Assembly: GCA_034420695.1 (NCBI GenBank)
Contig: DAOULB010000005.1
Location: 62,001 to 126,000, forward strand
Length of the DNA stretch: 64,000 nt
Origin: Io17-Chloro-G2 sp034420695
GTDB taxonomy: Bacteria > Chloroflexota > Dehalococcoidia > Lucifugimonadales > UBA3495
Direction: 5' to 3'
In this document: positions 16,085 through 25,104 of the stretch, piece by piece
Layout of the letters: each line of letters opens with the position of its first letter
How positions within the stretch are numbered: position 1 is the first letter of the stretch
Program-made: the position numbers and the translations under genes
The notes under the pieces: generated by a model
What the model was told of the DNA's origin: nothing
Seen by the model: the letters and a program-made list of their open reading frames with translations, nothing else
Database searches by the model: none

Positions 16085-18385
16085 GTGGAGTATGCAGGCC
16101 AGTCGCTAAAGAGGTTCGAAGACCACCGGCTGCTGACCGGCGGCGGTTCCTTCGTGGATGACTTGGAATTGCCGGGGCTGCTTCATGCCATGGTCGTCCG
16201 CAGCCCTCATGCCCATGCCCGCATTAGTTCCATCGATACGGGAGCGGCCGTTCGGTCTACCGGAGTGGTGGCGGTGTTCACCGCCGACGACTTCGGCAAC
16301 GTTATCGAGAACCTGCCCACCCGCACCAACACCGATGCCGACCATATGCAGCCGCCGCCCCACCCGGTGCTGGCCAAGGACAAGGCCGCCTACGTGGGGC
16401 AGGCAGTGGCGATAGTGGTAGCGGAAACCGCGGCGGCGGCCCGGGACGGCGCGGAACAGGTCTTGGTGGACTATCAACCTTTGCCTGCGGTAATCGATCC
16501 CGAAGAGGCTTTGGCCCCGGACGCCGACTTAGTACACCAGCACTTGGGCACCAACCTGGCCTTGCGAACCGTCAATGCCGGGGGAGATTTGGATTCGGCG
16601 TTTGCCGGGGCCGGCCGGGTTGTGCGCCAGAAATACCAAGTGCAGCGCGTCGCCCCGGCGCCCATGGAACCACGCGGGGTAATGGCGGACTATCAGCGGG
16701 AACAGAACCTGCTGACGGTGTGGGATTCCACCCAGCACCCTCACGAGGTCAGGGAACACTTAATGGACTTGCTTCACCGCCCCGAGAGCGGAGTCCGCGT
16801 CATCGCTCCCGACGTGGGCGGCGGGTTCGGCGAGAAGGGTTGTTTCTTCCCCGAAGAGCTGGCTATTCCGTACATCTCCACGGTCTTGGGACGCCCCGCC
16901 AAGTGGGTGGAAGACCGGCAGGAGAACATGGTGGCCTTTCACGGAAGGGGCTACTCGGTGGACTTGGAAGCCGCGGTCCAGGACGACGGCGTCCTGCTGG
17001 GAATCAGGGTTAGCGTGGTGGCCGACTTGGGAGCGTTTTTCTTCCTGTCCACCCCCACGGTGCCCGTGCTGACCAGCCACCGGCTCACCGGCCCTTACCA
17101 GACTCCGGCGATGAGCGTTGAGGTCAAAGGAGTGGTGACCAACAAGCCACCCACTGGTGCCTACCGGGGAGCGGGCGGCCCGGAAGCGGCCTTCTGCATG
17201 GAAAGGACCATGGACTTGATTGCGGCCGAGCTGGGCATGGACCCGGCGGAGGTGCGCCGGAGAAACTTCATCCAGCCCGACGAGTTCCCCCACGAAACCC
17301 CCACGGGCATCACCTACGACTCCGGCAACTATGCCGCCGCTTTGGATCGCGCGTTGGAGCTGTCGGGATACCAGGAATGGCGCGAGCGCTCCAGTCAGCG
17401 ACATACGGCCGGGCAACCCTTGATCGGGGTCGGATTGGCCACAGTGGTAAAGGGTTCCGGGGCACGGGTGACCCGGTTGACCGACCATGCCCGGGTGATA
17501 GTGGAGGCCAATGGAGCCGTGACGGTGCACACCGGCGTTTCGCCCCACGGGCAAGGCACCGAAACCACCTTTGCCCAGATGACCGCGGACGTGTTGGGTG
17601 TCACCCCGGGTGACGTGCGGGTGCTGCACAGCGACACCGACGTCCTGCCCCACGGCGGAGGAACTTCCGGCAGCCGGGGCTTGATTGCCGGGGGCACCGC
17701 CCTGTACGAGGTCCTGAAAGATGCCAGGGAGAAGCTGCTGGCCATTGCATCCCATCTGCTGGACTGTCCCACTGAAAACGTGACTCTGCTGGATGGAAGC
17801 GCCTTTGACCAGAGGGACCTCAGCAAGGAAGTCCCCTTCACCCGGATTGCGGCGGCGGCCTACGACGAGGAGCTTCTGCCGCCAGGAGTGGAGCCGGCAA
17901 TCGATTTCGTGGGGAGCAACACCCTGCGGCAGAGCCCCTACGCCTTTGCCGCTCACGTAGCGGTGGTGGAAGTGTCCCCGGAGACCGGGGCGGTCAAGAT
18001 ACTGAAGTACATCGGCGTGCACGACGCCGGGAAGATAATCAACCCGATGCTGGCCGACGGCCAAGTGCACGGAGGCATCGCTCAAGGAATCGGCCAAGCG
18101 CTGTGGGAAGGCATGGAGTACGGCGCCGAGGGCCAGCCCTTTACCGGAAGCCTGATGGACTATGCACTTCCCAAGTCGTCCAACATGCCGGACTTGGACG
18201 TGGACACCGTGGAGACCCTGTCGGACCTGACGCCTTGGGGGCTCAAGGGCATCGGTGAACTGCCCATCCTGGCGGCCCCTCCGGCAGTCGCCAACGCCGT
18301 AATGGACGCCCTGTCTTCCACCGGTGTCCGCCACATCGACACCCCGCTCACCCCGGAGAAAATCTGGCGGGCGTTGCATACCTAA
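16085..18385 (+). CDS. Molybdenum hydroxylase large subunit (form-II CoxL/xanthine dehydrogenase type)
   Basis: 766-residue molybdopterin-cytosine-dinucleotide-binding subunit of the xanthine oxidase family. The start GTG at 16085 follows AGGAGG by six bases. Seen are GGGFGEKG near residue 244, AYRGAGG at 359-365 and the active-site glutamate context GLKGIGELPILA near the C-terminus. True CO dehydrogenase has AYRCSFR, so the absent cysteine argues against CO oxidation. The iron-sulfur and FAD subunits usually encoded next to it are missing here. Neighbours are an SDR and an alpha/beta hydrolase in the same operon. The organic substrate is unknown. Confidence 0.85.
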   Translation: MEYAGQSLKRFEDHRLLTGGGSFVDDLELPGLLHAMVVRSPHAHARISSIDTGAAVRSTGVVAVFTADDFGNVIENLPTRTNTDADHMQPPPHPVLAKDKAAYVGQAVAIVVAETAAAARDGAEQVLVDYQPLPAVIDPEEALAPDADLVHQHLGTNLALRTVNAGGDLDSAFAGAGRVVRQKYQVQRVAPAPMEPRGVMADYQREQNLLTVWDSTQHPHEVREHLMDLLHRPESGVRVIAPDVGGGFGEKGCFFPEELAIPYISTVLGRPAKWVEDRQENMVAFHGRGYSVDLEAAVQDDGVLLGIRVSVVADLGAFFFLSTPTVPVLTSHRLTGPYQTPAMSVEVKGVVTNKPPTGAYRGAGGPEAAFCMERTMDLIAAELGMDPAEVRRRNFIQPDEFPHETPTGITYDSGNYAAALDRALELSGYQEWRERSSQRHTAGQPLIGVGLATVVKGSGARVTRLTDHARVIVEANGAVTVHTGVSPHGQGTETTFAQMTADVLGVTPGDVRVLHSDTDVLPHGGGTSGSRGLIAGGTALYEVLKDAREKLLAIASHLLDCPTENVTLLDGSAFDQRDLSKEVPFTRIAAAAYDEELLPPGVEPAIDFVGSNTLRQSPYAFAAHVAVVEVSPETGAVKILKYIGVHDAGKIINPMLADGQVHGGIAQGIGQALWEGMEYGAEGQPFTGSLMDYALPKSSNMPDLDVDTVETLSDLTPWGLKGIGELPILAAPPAVANAVMDALSSTGVRHIDTPLTPEKIWRALHT

Positions 18386-18417
18386 CCTGAAGACCGCGCT
18401 GACCTAAGGAGGCCCTT

Positions 18418-20424
18418 ATGCCGGTAACGAAACTGGATATCACGTCCCGGAGTCCCTTTGCCGGGGGAAAGTCCTTCGGCGAGGTTGGAGTCTACGAGCA
18501 GATAGACGGCGTGGCCCACTTTTCGGTGGACCCTGAGCACCCGGCCAATGAAGTCATCGCCGACATTGGTCTTGCGCCCAAGAACGCCGGTGGCCGGGTT
18601 TCTTTTTCTTCCGACTTCAGGATCCTGCAGCCGGTGGACCCGTCAAGGGGCAACGGGCGCATATTGCTGGACATACTCAACCGGGGCAAGGCAACGGCCC
18701 TGCGCAACCTGAACAGCGCCCCCGACGTTCTGCCTTCGGAGCCGCTGGACCCGGGCAATGGCTTCCTGATGCGCCGGGGTTACACCGTGGTGTGGTGCGG
18801 CTGGCAGCACGACGCGCCCAGCGTGCCCGGCGTTCTGGGAATGAGAGCACCGGGCGCCGAAATCGACGGCCAGCCGGTCTCCGGCAAGATAGTGGTCACC
18901 TTCGTGAACAACGCCCCGGTCCAGTCGCAGCTTCTGTCTGACCGCAACCACCAGCCCTACCCGGCCAGCGACGTGGAGGAGGCCGGGGCCGTGATGACAG
19001 TCCAGGAACATGAAGATGCTCCCGAGGAGATAGTCCCCCGGAATAGTTGGTCCTTCGCCCGGGTTGACGCGGGTGGACGCGTTCCGGACCCCAACCACGT
19101 CACCCTGGAGGGCGGCTTCGAACCCGGCAAAGTGTACCAAGTAATCTACACCACCACAGGAGCCCCGTTGGTAGGGCTGGGGCTGCTGGCGACCCGGGAC
19201 CTGGCGGCCTTCCTGCGATACTCTGGGGAACGCGCCCAAAACCCCTGCGCCGGCAACATCGAGAAAGCATACACATTCGGGGTGTCCCAGAGCGGGCGGT
19301 TCCTGCGTCTTTTCCTCTATTTGGGCTTGAACCGGGACGAGGACGGCCAGACGGCCTTCGACGGTTTCATACCCCACGTGGCGGGCGGCAAGAAGGGCGA
19401 GTTCAACCAGCGGTTCGCCCAGCCTTCCAGCCAGGCCAGCCGCAGCACCAACAGCCTCTTCCCATTCAGCGATGCCGAGCAGACAGACCCGGAAACAGGA
19501 ATCACCGACGGAGTGCTGTCCCGTCTCGCGCAAGCCGGGCCCCTGCCCAAGATAATGTACACTTACACTCCTTCGGAATTCTGGGGCGGTCATGGCTCCT
19601 TGGTTCATACCGACTTGGCGACATCCAGGGACTTGGAAGTCCCCGAGGAAGTCAGGATTTACGTTTACGCCGGGGCCCAGCATGCCTTGGGGGCTTTCCC
19701 TTTGACCGACAGCGAGCCTGCTGACAACGTCAAAAGCGAGCATCCGTTCAACTGTCTGGACCACCGCCCCATGCTCCGGGCGGCCTTGGACAACTTGGAC
19801 CGCTGGGTTACTGACGGCACTGCGCCCCCCGCCAGCGGCTATCCCAGGGTTGCCGACGGCACTGCTGCCAAGCCTGCTGATCTTCGGGGGACTTTCGAGG
19901 GCTTTCCAGGAGTGAAATTCCCAGAGCCGCTGCGGCGGTTCAGCCGGTTGGACTTCGGCCCAGACCACCGGGTGCCCACGAAGATTCCCGCCGAAGTGGG
20001 AGGGGTATATCCCCATTTGGTGTCGGCGGTGGACGCGGACGGCAACGAGACCGGCGGAATCCGCCTTCCCTTCGTGTCGGTACCATTGGCCACCCACATG
20101 GGCTGGAATGTGCGCCACGCCGAAATTGGCGGAACCGGACAGACCCTATCCACCGGCGGAGCGACCGGGGGAACCCTGCGGGGCTCAACCGTCCCCTTCC
20201 CGGCCACGAGGAAGGACCGGGAGGCCTCCGGAGACCCCCGTCCTTCCATCGAAGAGCGTTATGAGTCCAAGGAGCAGTACCAGGAGTTAGTCCGGCAGGC
20301 CGCACTGAAGCTGGTGGAAGAGGGCTACCTGCTGGAAGAAGACGTGCAGCAGATGGTTGAGTTGGGCGGCAGTCACTATGAGCTTCTGAGCGTGGGAGCC
20401 TTTACCCCTCAAGCCGCGGATTGA
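18418..20424 (+). CDS. Large alpha/beta hydrolase-domain protein
   Basis: 668 residues resembling the alpha/beta hydrolase-10 group of uncharacterised bacterial hydrolases: an N-terminal beta-rich region (GGKSFGEVGVYEQIDGVAHF, FRILQPVDPSRGNGRILLD), then the nucleophile elbow GVSQSGRFLR with the catalytic serine near residue 287, followed by GFIPHVAGGKKGEFN. Esterase or lactonase activity is an inference from the elbow. No signal peptide is seen. It follows the CoxL-like gene by 32 bp with AAGGAGG upstream of the ATG, so the three genes form one operon. Confidence 0.72.
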   Translation: MPVTKLDITSRSPFAGGKSFGEVGVYEQIDGVAHFSVDPEHPANEVIADIGLAPKNAGGRVSFSSDFRILQPVDPSRGNGRILLDILNRGKATALRNLNSAPDVLPSEPLDPGNGFLMRRGYTVVWCGWQHDAPSVPGVLGMRAPGAEIDGQPVSGKIVVTFVNNAPVQSQLLSDRNHQPYPASDVEEAGAVMTVQEHEDAPEEIVPRNSWSFARVDAGGRVPDPNHVTLEGGFEPGKVYQVIYTTTGAPLVGLGLLATRDLAAFLRYSGERAQNPCAGNIEKAYTFGVSQSGRFLRLFLYLGLNRDEDGQTAFDGFIPHVAGGKKGEFNQRFAQPSSQASRSTNSLFPFSDAEQTDPETGITDGVLSRLAQAGPLPKIMYTYTPSEFWGGHGSLVHTDLATSRDLEVPEEVRIYVYAGAQHALGAFPLTDSEPADNVKSEHPFNCLDHRPMLRAALDNLDRWVTDGTAPPASGYPRVADGTAAKPADLRGTFEGFPGVKFPEPLRRFSRLDFGPDHRVPTKIPAEVGGVYPHLVSAVDADGNETGGIRLPFVSVPLATHMGWNVRHAEIGGTGQTLSTGGATGGTLRGSTVPFPATRKDREASGDPRPSIEERYESKEQYQELVRQAALKLVEEGYLLEEDVQQMVELGGSHYELLSVGAFTPQAAD

Positions 20425-20615
20425 GCAGCTTGACCCTGGCCAGCGCCCGGATGGTCTGTTTACCCAAGGTCAGCCGGTTTGCTGACCAGAATTGTTCTGG
20501 CGCGCCCGGCTAGGGTTAAGCTGCCCTTGGGGCCAAACTCTTCACCGGAATCTAGGGTAATATACGACTTGGCCCTGCATGTTTATTTTCGGGGCTTCCC
20601 CTGCCCGGGCAGGGA

Positions 20616-21953
20616 ATGACCCAGGAGTTCTTCCCTTCTATGGGCCAATACCGGGGCCAGGACCGCCCGGCAGTAGAAGTTGCCGAGCCAGTCACGCAGG
20701 CTTCCAAACCGGGGCGCACCGGACGATTCCGGCTGCCCCGAATTCACACCTTTGACTCCTTGGCCAGCAAGGACTTCCGGCTCCTGTTCGCCGGCAGTTT
20801 CTTTGACAACATGGCCATCTGGCTCCAGCTATTAAGCCTGACTTCCTTGGTCTATGACCTCACCGGCTCGGCCATGTATGCCGGGCTAGCCGGGGGCCTC
20901 AGAGGATTGCCCACCTTGGTCATTGGTCCTTGGGCGGGGGTTGCCGCCGACCGGATTGACCGGCGGATGCTGGTGTTGGTGTCCCAAGTGCTTTTGGCCG
21001 TGGCGGCAGCCGGGTTTGTCGTCGTGGTGTTCTTGGGTGCGGTGCAGTTGTGGCATGCCCTGGCCTATGCCGCGGTCTCGTCAATCTGCTTTGCCTTCAT
21101 CATGCCCATCCGGCAGGCACTGGTGGTCAACACCACCCCGCCGGGCAACTTGGGCAACGCCTATGCATTGAGCGCGCTGACCATAACCGTCAACCGGTTC
21201 CTCGGCGGACTGCTCTTCGCCGGGCTGCTGTTGCTCACCGGGGACATAAAGTGGAACTTCGTGGTGGAAGGCGTTGCCTACTTGGTGACTGCAGCCTTGC
21301 TGGTGCCCATGCGAACGCCCTACGCTGAGCGGTCCACCGCCGTCCGCGACTCCGTGCTTAACAACCTCAAGGAGGGGTTGAAGTACATCTGGACCGAGAA
21401 CCGGATAATCCTGCACCTGATAATCCTGAGCATGATACTTACTTGGGTATTCCTGCCTGTTCCGGTGCTGCTGGCCCCCTATGCCAGCCAGGTCTTGGAA
21501 CTGGGGGCCGATACCCGGGGTTACCTGCTTTCAGCCCAGGGTGTGGGCGGCATCACCGCCACCCTGGGCATTGCCACCTTGGGGTTTGGTATCGGCAAGG
21601 GCAGGCTGGGGCTGATCGCCTTGGTAAGCGGCTGTACCGCGGTGCTGGTTATGGCCCAGTCCCACTGGCTGTTCCTTTCACTGGGCATGCTGGTGATATT
21701 CGGAATTTCACAGAGTTGTTTCATCGTCAGCAACAACACCCTTGTTCAGGGATTGGTGCCCGACACCCTGCGGGGACGGATAACCAGCATTTACATGTTC
21801 GAGCACGGGTTAGGCCCGGTAGCCGTTTTTGTGACGGCAGTCTTCATGGACCTGTTCGGAGTGGCAGCCACCATGACCGTAGTGGCCTCGGTTGGACTGG
21901 CCTCGGCGCTGTATTTTCTGACGTTCTTCAAGCAGGTGCGCAACCTGGCTTAG
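20616..21953 (+). CDS. MFS transporter (EntS-like, DHA3 type)
   Basis: 445-residue transporter with about twelve membrane segments preceded by a 50-residue polar N-terminus. The sequence begins its membrane part at FRLLFAGSFFDNMAIWLQLLSL and has the inter-helix DRIDRRML motif typical of MFS_3 (enterobactin exporter-like, macrolide efflux-like) proteins. The start is uncertain: ATG at 20616 has no clear ribosome site, and ATG at 20640 has AGGAG twelve bases upstream. Substrate unknown. It stands alone, with the hydrolase operon ending 190 bp earlier; no obvious promoter or other feature was seen in that gap. Confidence 0.82.
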   Translation: MTQEFFPSMGQYRGQDRPAVEVAEPVTQASKPGRTGRFRLPRIHTFDSLASKDFRLLFAGSFFDNMAIWLQLLSLTSLVYDLTGSAMYAGLAGGLRGLPTLVIGPWAGVAADRIDRRMLVLVSQVLLAVAAAGFVVVVFLGAVQLWHALAYAAVSSICFAFIMPIRQALVVNTTPPGNLGNAYALSALTITVNRFLGGLLFAGLLLLTGDIKWNFVVEGVAYLVTAALLVPMRTPYAERSTAVRDSVLNNLKEGLKYIWTENRIILHLIILSMILTWVFLPVPVLLAPYASQVLELGADTRGYLLSAQGVGGITATLGIATLGFGIGKGRLGLIALVSGCTAVLVMAQSHWLFLSLGMLVIFGISQSCFIVSNNTLVQGLVPDTLRGRITSIYMFEHGLGPVAVFVTAVFMDLFGVAATMTVVASVGLASALYFLTFFKQVRNLA

Positions 21954-22296
21954 GCAGTGGGTCCTCTTCTCCGCCAGGGGCCAATATGTTCTTTGAGGTG
22001 TCTCTTGCCGCTTGCCTGACGGTGGCGCGCCCCTCTACCATAAAAGTGCCTGGTCTCCATGCCGAGACTTCTTGGAATCAGTCGACGTCCCCGCCCGGAA
22101 ACAGAATGGTGGGAAACGGCGGAAAATGGTGGGAAACAAAAAATTCTCAGCGTGGTCCCGACAAAGAGCGGGACTGGCTGATGACCGCAAGATGTGACGG
22201 TCTGTGTGGTGTTTGGTGTAGCATGGAGCGTGCTATTGGATTATTGAAACACCGGTTGGGAGTTGGGCGTAGGCCGGGTATGGTTAGAGGGAAGTC
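21954..22296. other. Intergenic region with a dispersed-repeat copy
   Basis: No gene seen. At 22104-22158 lies a single copy of the AATGGNGGRAAA-type repeat that also occurs three times in tandem at 36.7-36.95 kb in inverted orientation. The rest is unremarkable; the leader of the next gene ends with GAGGGAAG before its ATG. Confidence 0.6.
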
Positions 22297-22704
22297 ATGA
22301 CGACCGCAGAGGGTCAGGCATCAGACCCGTCGGTGATTTTTGCCGATGCCCGAAAGATGTACGATGATTCCCTGAGGCTATTGGACCAGGGCGACATTCG
22401 AGATGCCGCGGAGAAGGCTTGGTGCGCCACTAAGTGGGCCACCGATGCCCTGATTCTAAGCCGCACTGGAGAAGAGCCCCGCACTTCCGGTCAAACCATG
22501 CGCCAAATTCGGGTTCTCCGCAATACTGACCCGTCGCTGGAGACCCTGAGACTACTGTACACTTCCCGTCAGTCCTTGCTGCATGGCAGGTGCTTCTACG
22601 ATGGCCGATGTGACCCGGTGGAGGACGTCATCCGGGATATACGGCAAACCCTAGACTACATCCAAGACGCGGAGAGATTGGTCGGCGGAGCGGGCTCCTC
22701 TTAG
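22297..22704 (+). CDS. HEPN-like small helical protein
   Basis: 135 residues, predicted all-helical. The pattern ARKMYDDSLRLLDQGDIRDAAEKAWCATKWATDALILSRTG resembles HEPN/PaREP1-type proteins, which are helical dimers often with an RNase role and paired with nucleotidyltransferases. The usual HEPN Rx4-6H element may be represented by SRQSLLHGRCF. No nucleotidyltransferase partner is adjacent; an MFS gene lies upstream and an acyl-CoA dehydrogenase converges from downstream, overlapping by four bases. The ATG has GAGGGAAG upstream. The function call is weak. Confidence 0.5.
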   Translation: MTTAEGQASDPSVIFADARKMYDDSLRLLDQGDIRDAAEKAWCATKWATDALILSRTGEEPRTSGQTMRQIRVLRNTDPSLETLRLLYTSRQSLLHGRCFYDGRCDPVEDVIRDIRQTLDYIQDAERLVGGAGSS

Positions 22705-23837
22705 CGGCCCCGCATAAGCCGGGCCATGCGGGCCTTGTGGAAAACGGCGTCGCCCAAGTAGTGCTGCAGGGTGCGGGCCCGCTTAGTGTACTGAGTGAGG
22801 CCGAAGTCCAAGTCGGTGCCGATGCCGGCGTGGACCATGTGGGAGGCGTCACAGGCCTTGGGGAATCCCACGCTAACGATGGCCTTGGCCATGGAAATAG
22901 TGACCGGCGCCTCGGCGTCGCCCTCGTCCAGTTGGGACAGCGCTTCGTAGCTGGACCACTTGGCCGCGTCGGCCTCGGTCAGCGCGTCGATCACAAGGTC
23001 CTGAACTCTCTGGAAGGTGCCAATGGGCACCCCAAAAGCGATGCGGGTCTGGCTGTACTCCAAAGCCATGTCGTGGACCCGCTGGGTTCCGCCGGCCATG
23101 TATATGCTGAGGGCCGCGGTGGCCTTGTCGGTGGCAGCTTCGATGGCGGGCCAAGCCCCGTTGGCCGGCCCCAAAACGCCGGAGGCAGGCACCTCAACGT
23201 TGTCCAGGATGAGCTCGCACAGCTTGGGACCGATCCAGCCGGTGAGCACCCTGACTGACACCCCAGGCGCGTTGCGGTCCACCAAGAAAAGCCCGATTCC
23301 ATTGGATCCTTGACCTGGTTCCGTGCGTGCGGCTACCAGGATGCGGTCGGCGACGTTGGCGTCGGGAACGAATAGCTTGGTGCCGTTGAGGACGTACCCG
23401 CCATTGGCGGGTGTGGCCGGCAGCTGGATGTTGGCCGGGCTCCAGCCATACTTTGGTTCGGTGGTGGCGAAGGCAAATATTTGCCGGCCAGAGGCTATGT
23501 CGGGCAGAAGCGATTCCTTCTGGGGGTCGCTGCCGGCCTCAAGAATAGCCTGTGCCGCCAGTACCGAGGTCGAGAGGTGTGGGCTGGTGCAGGCGTAGTA
23601 GCCGAGAATTTCGTACACTGCTCCCAAGTCAGTGAAGCTGTTGCCCGACCCGCCGTACTGCTCCGGGATGACCATGCCGGCCCAGCCAAGTTCGCACATC
23701 TTCTGCCACAGCTCTTCAGAGAAACCCGAGGGGCTGTCGTCTATCTCCAGCACCTTGGACTTGGGCACTTCCGCTTCCATGAATTCCCGAGCCGAGTTCT
23801 GAAGCAGGGTCTGGATTTCGTTCAATGCTAGGTCCAC
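22701..23837 (-). CDS. Acyl-CoA dehydrogenase family protein (ACAD-D)
   Basis: 378 residues beginning with GTG at 23837, which has AGAGAGG upstream; an open frame continues another 187 codons upstream but overlaps the preceding gene. N-terminal helices, the middle FAD domain (FATTEPKYGWSPANI in place of a strict GSD signature) and the C-terminal helices with SQTRIAFGVPIGTFQRVQD are present. The usual catalytic Glu context is replaced by HAGIGTDLDFGLTQYTKRA, resembling subunits of heteromeric steroid-type dehydrogenases. It is the last gene of the B-C-D operon, 23 bp after C. Confidence 0.85.
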   Translation of the reverse strand: MDLALNEIQTLLQNSAREFMEAEVPKSKVLEIDDSPSGFSEELWQKMCELGWAGMVIPEQYGGSGNSFTDLGAVYEILGYYACTSPHLSTSVLAAQAILEAGSDPQKESLLPDIASGRQIFAFATTEPKYGWSPANIQLPATPANGGYVLNGTKLFVPDANVADRILVAARTEPGQGSNGIGLFLVDRNAPGVSVRVLTGWIGPKLCELILDNVEVPASGVLGPANGAWPAIEAATDKATAALSIYMAGGTQRVHDMALEYSQTRIAFGVPIGTFQRVQDLVIDALTEADAAKWSSYEALSQLDEGDAEAPVTISMAKAIVSVGFPKACDASHMVHAGIGTDLDFGLTQYTKRARTLQHYLGDAVFHKARMARLMRGR

Positions 23838-23860
23838 GACAACCTCTCTATAGGGCCTGT

Positions 23861-25087
23861 CTATGAAGCCCTGATACCTGGTTTTTGGTGGTGTGCGGCA
23901 ACGGCAGGGCCCATTCCCAGCCAGCAGGCAATGATGTGCCGGTCGTTGAGCCAGTGGCCTAGGGAGCCTTCCCAGGCTTCGTCGAAGCGGAACTGAGAAG
24001 GGAACCCACCGCCGGGCAACCCCCTGGGGTCTTGGCGGTCCAGAAGGGCGTAGGGGCCCGCGACATGGTCGATTACCTCGGCCAGCCGCTTGGTGACCCG
24101 CCTCTCCCACAGCCGGCTTTGGGCCCCGTGGTAGGTCAGCTTCCCGCCTTGCTGTTGCACATGCGCGTTCCGCAGCCGGAACAGCCTGGCTACCCTGCTT
24201 TCGACGTAGGAGTCCATCACTGCTTGGACGGCAGTCTGCTGCCGGTACGGGTCTGGATTGGCCATGGCCATCTCCAGCAAGTACCGGTGAGTCTCTTCGG
24301 CCTTGGAATCTACGGCGAGGGGAGCGGGAGGAGCCGGGTTGCTGGCAAAGGCGGCAGCCATCACCCCTACTCCAGCGCCGGGCTCGCCCAAAACGCAATA
24401 GCGCGGAACGAGAACGTTGTCAAAGGCCACTGGCCGGGCGCCGTGGACTCCCGGTTGACCGTCACCACGGCATGTGATGCCTACAGTGTGTGCCTGTACT
24501 ACGCAACACACAACGGGCTGGGTACCCGGGTCTTCTACTGAAGGCTCCACTCCCAAGCGGGCAATAGCCCACAGCAGGTCAGGTTCCGGCCCCATTCCGG
24601 CGAAGCGGCTTTCACCGTTCAGCACGTAGTCGTCGCCGTCTTCCTCCGCCTGCAGGTCAATGTCCGGGGGCAGGGGCGGCACTTCCGGATCGAAGGGAGT
24701 ATGCCAGACCAATATCTCGCCCCGGCCCAGCCGTCCTGCGACTTCACCGTCAAACCCCGGCGAGGACCAGCGGTCCAATGCCTGAAGAAGGGATGCATCC
24801 CGCCGGTCTTGAAGCCATCCCAGCCCCCGGCGCTCCAGCTCTTCGGCCAAGACCACTTCTTCCCCCTGGGTTGCCCCGATGCCCCCTTGCTCGTGGGACG
24901 CTTGAGGGTGGAGCCATCCATTGGCGCCAAGTTCATGGCGGAGCCGTAACAGGAACGGCCAGTCATCGGTGGAGGGGTATCGGCAGGCCACAGGGTCCAA
25001 GGACGGATCCAAGTTGGCGTCCAGCCAAGATGCAACCTCGCCTCTGAAGCTTTCCTGGGCTGCGGTATAGTGGTACTTGAAGTCCAA
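23861..25087 (-). CDS. Divergent acyl-CoA dehydrogenase-like protein (ACAD-C)
   Basis: 408 residues aligned end-to-end by eye with ACAD-A at 26020-27243: same MDFK start, same QAVMDSYVESRV and LTYHGAQS segments near the C-terminus. The FAD-binding signature found in A as FSEPNAGSD is replaced by WHTPFDPEVPP, and the KTWIS tryptophan strand by SRFAGM, so this subunit may not bind FAD by itself. It begins 17 bp after the truncated ACAD-B and is followed by ACAD-D; the three are probably one operon. A structural or partner subunit is an inference. Confidence 0.78.
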   Translation of the reverse strand: MDFKYHYTAAQESFRGEVASWLDANLDPSLDPVACRYPSTDDWPFLLRLRHELGANGWLHPQASHEQGGIGATQGEEVVLAEELERRGLGWLQDRRDASLLQALDRWSSPGFDGEVAGRLGRGEILVWHTPFDPEVPPLPPDIDLQAEEDGDDYVLNGESRFAGMGPEPDLLWAIARLGVEPSVEDPGTQPVVCCVVQAHTVGITCRGDGQPGVHGARPVAFDNVLVPRYCVLGEPGAGVGVMAAAFASNPAPPAPLAVDSKAEETHRYLLEMAMANPDPYRQQTAVQAVMDSYVESRVARLFRLRNAHVQQQGGKLTYHGAQSRLWERRVTKRLAEVIDHVAGPYALLDRQDPRGLPGGGFPSQFRFDEAWEGSLGHWLNDRHIIACWLGMGPAVAAHHQKPGIRAS

Positions 25088-25104
25088 AGGGGCCCCGGTC
25101 AGCG

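Noticed and set aside
16760..18379. Long minus-strand frame of 539 codons under the CoxL-like gene
   Set aside because: Antisense shadow; low-complexity composition, no start signal.
16085..18385. Carbon monoxide dehydrogenase proper
   Set aside because: The active-site motif reads AYRGAGG rather than AYRCSFR and partner subunits are absent.
23838..24398. 187-codon upstream extension of ACAD-D
   Set aside because: It overlaps the well-supported ACAD-C gene and has no family likeness.
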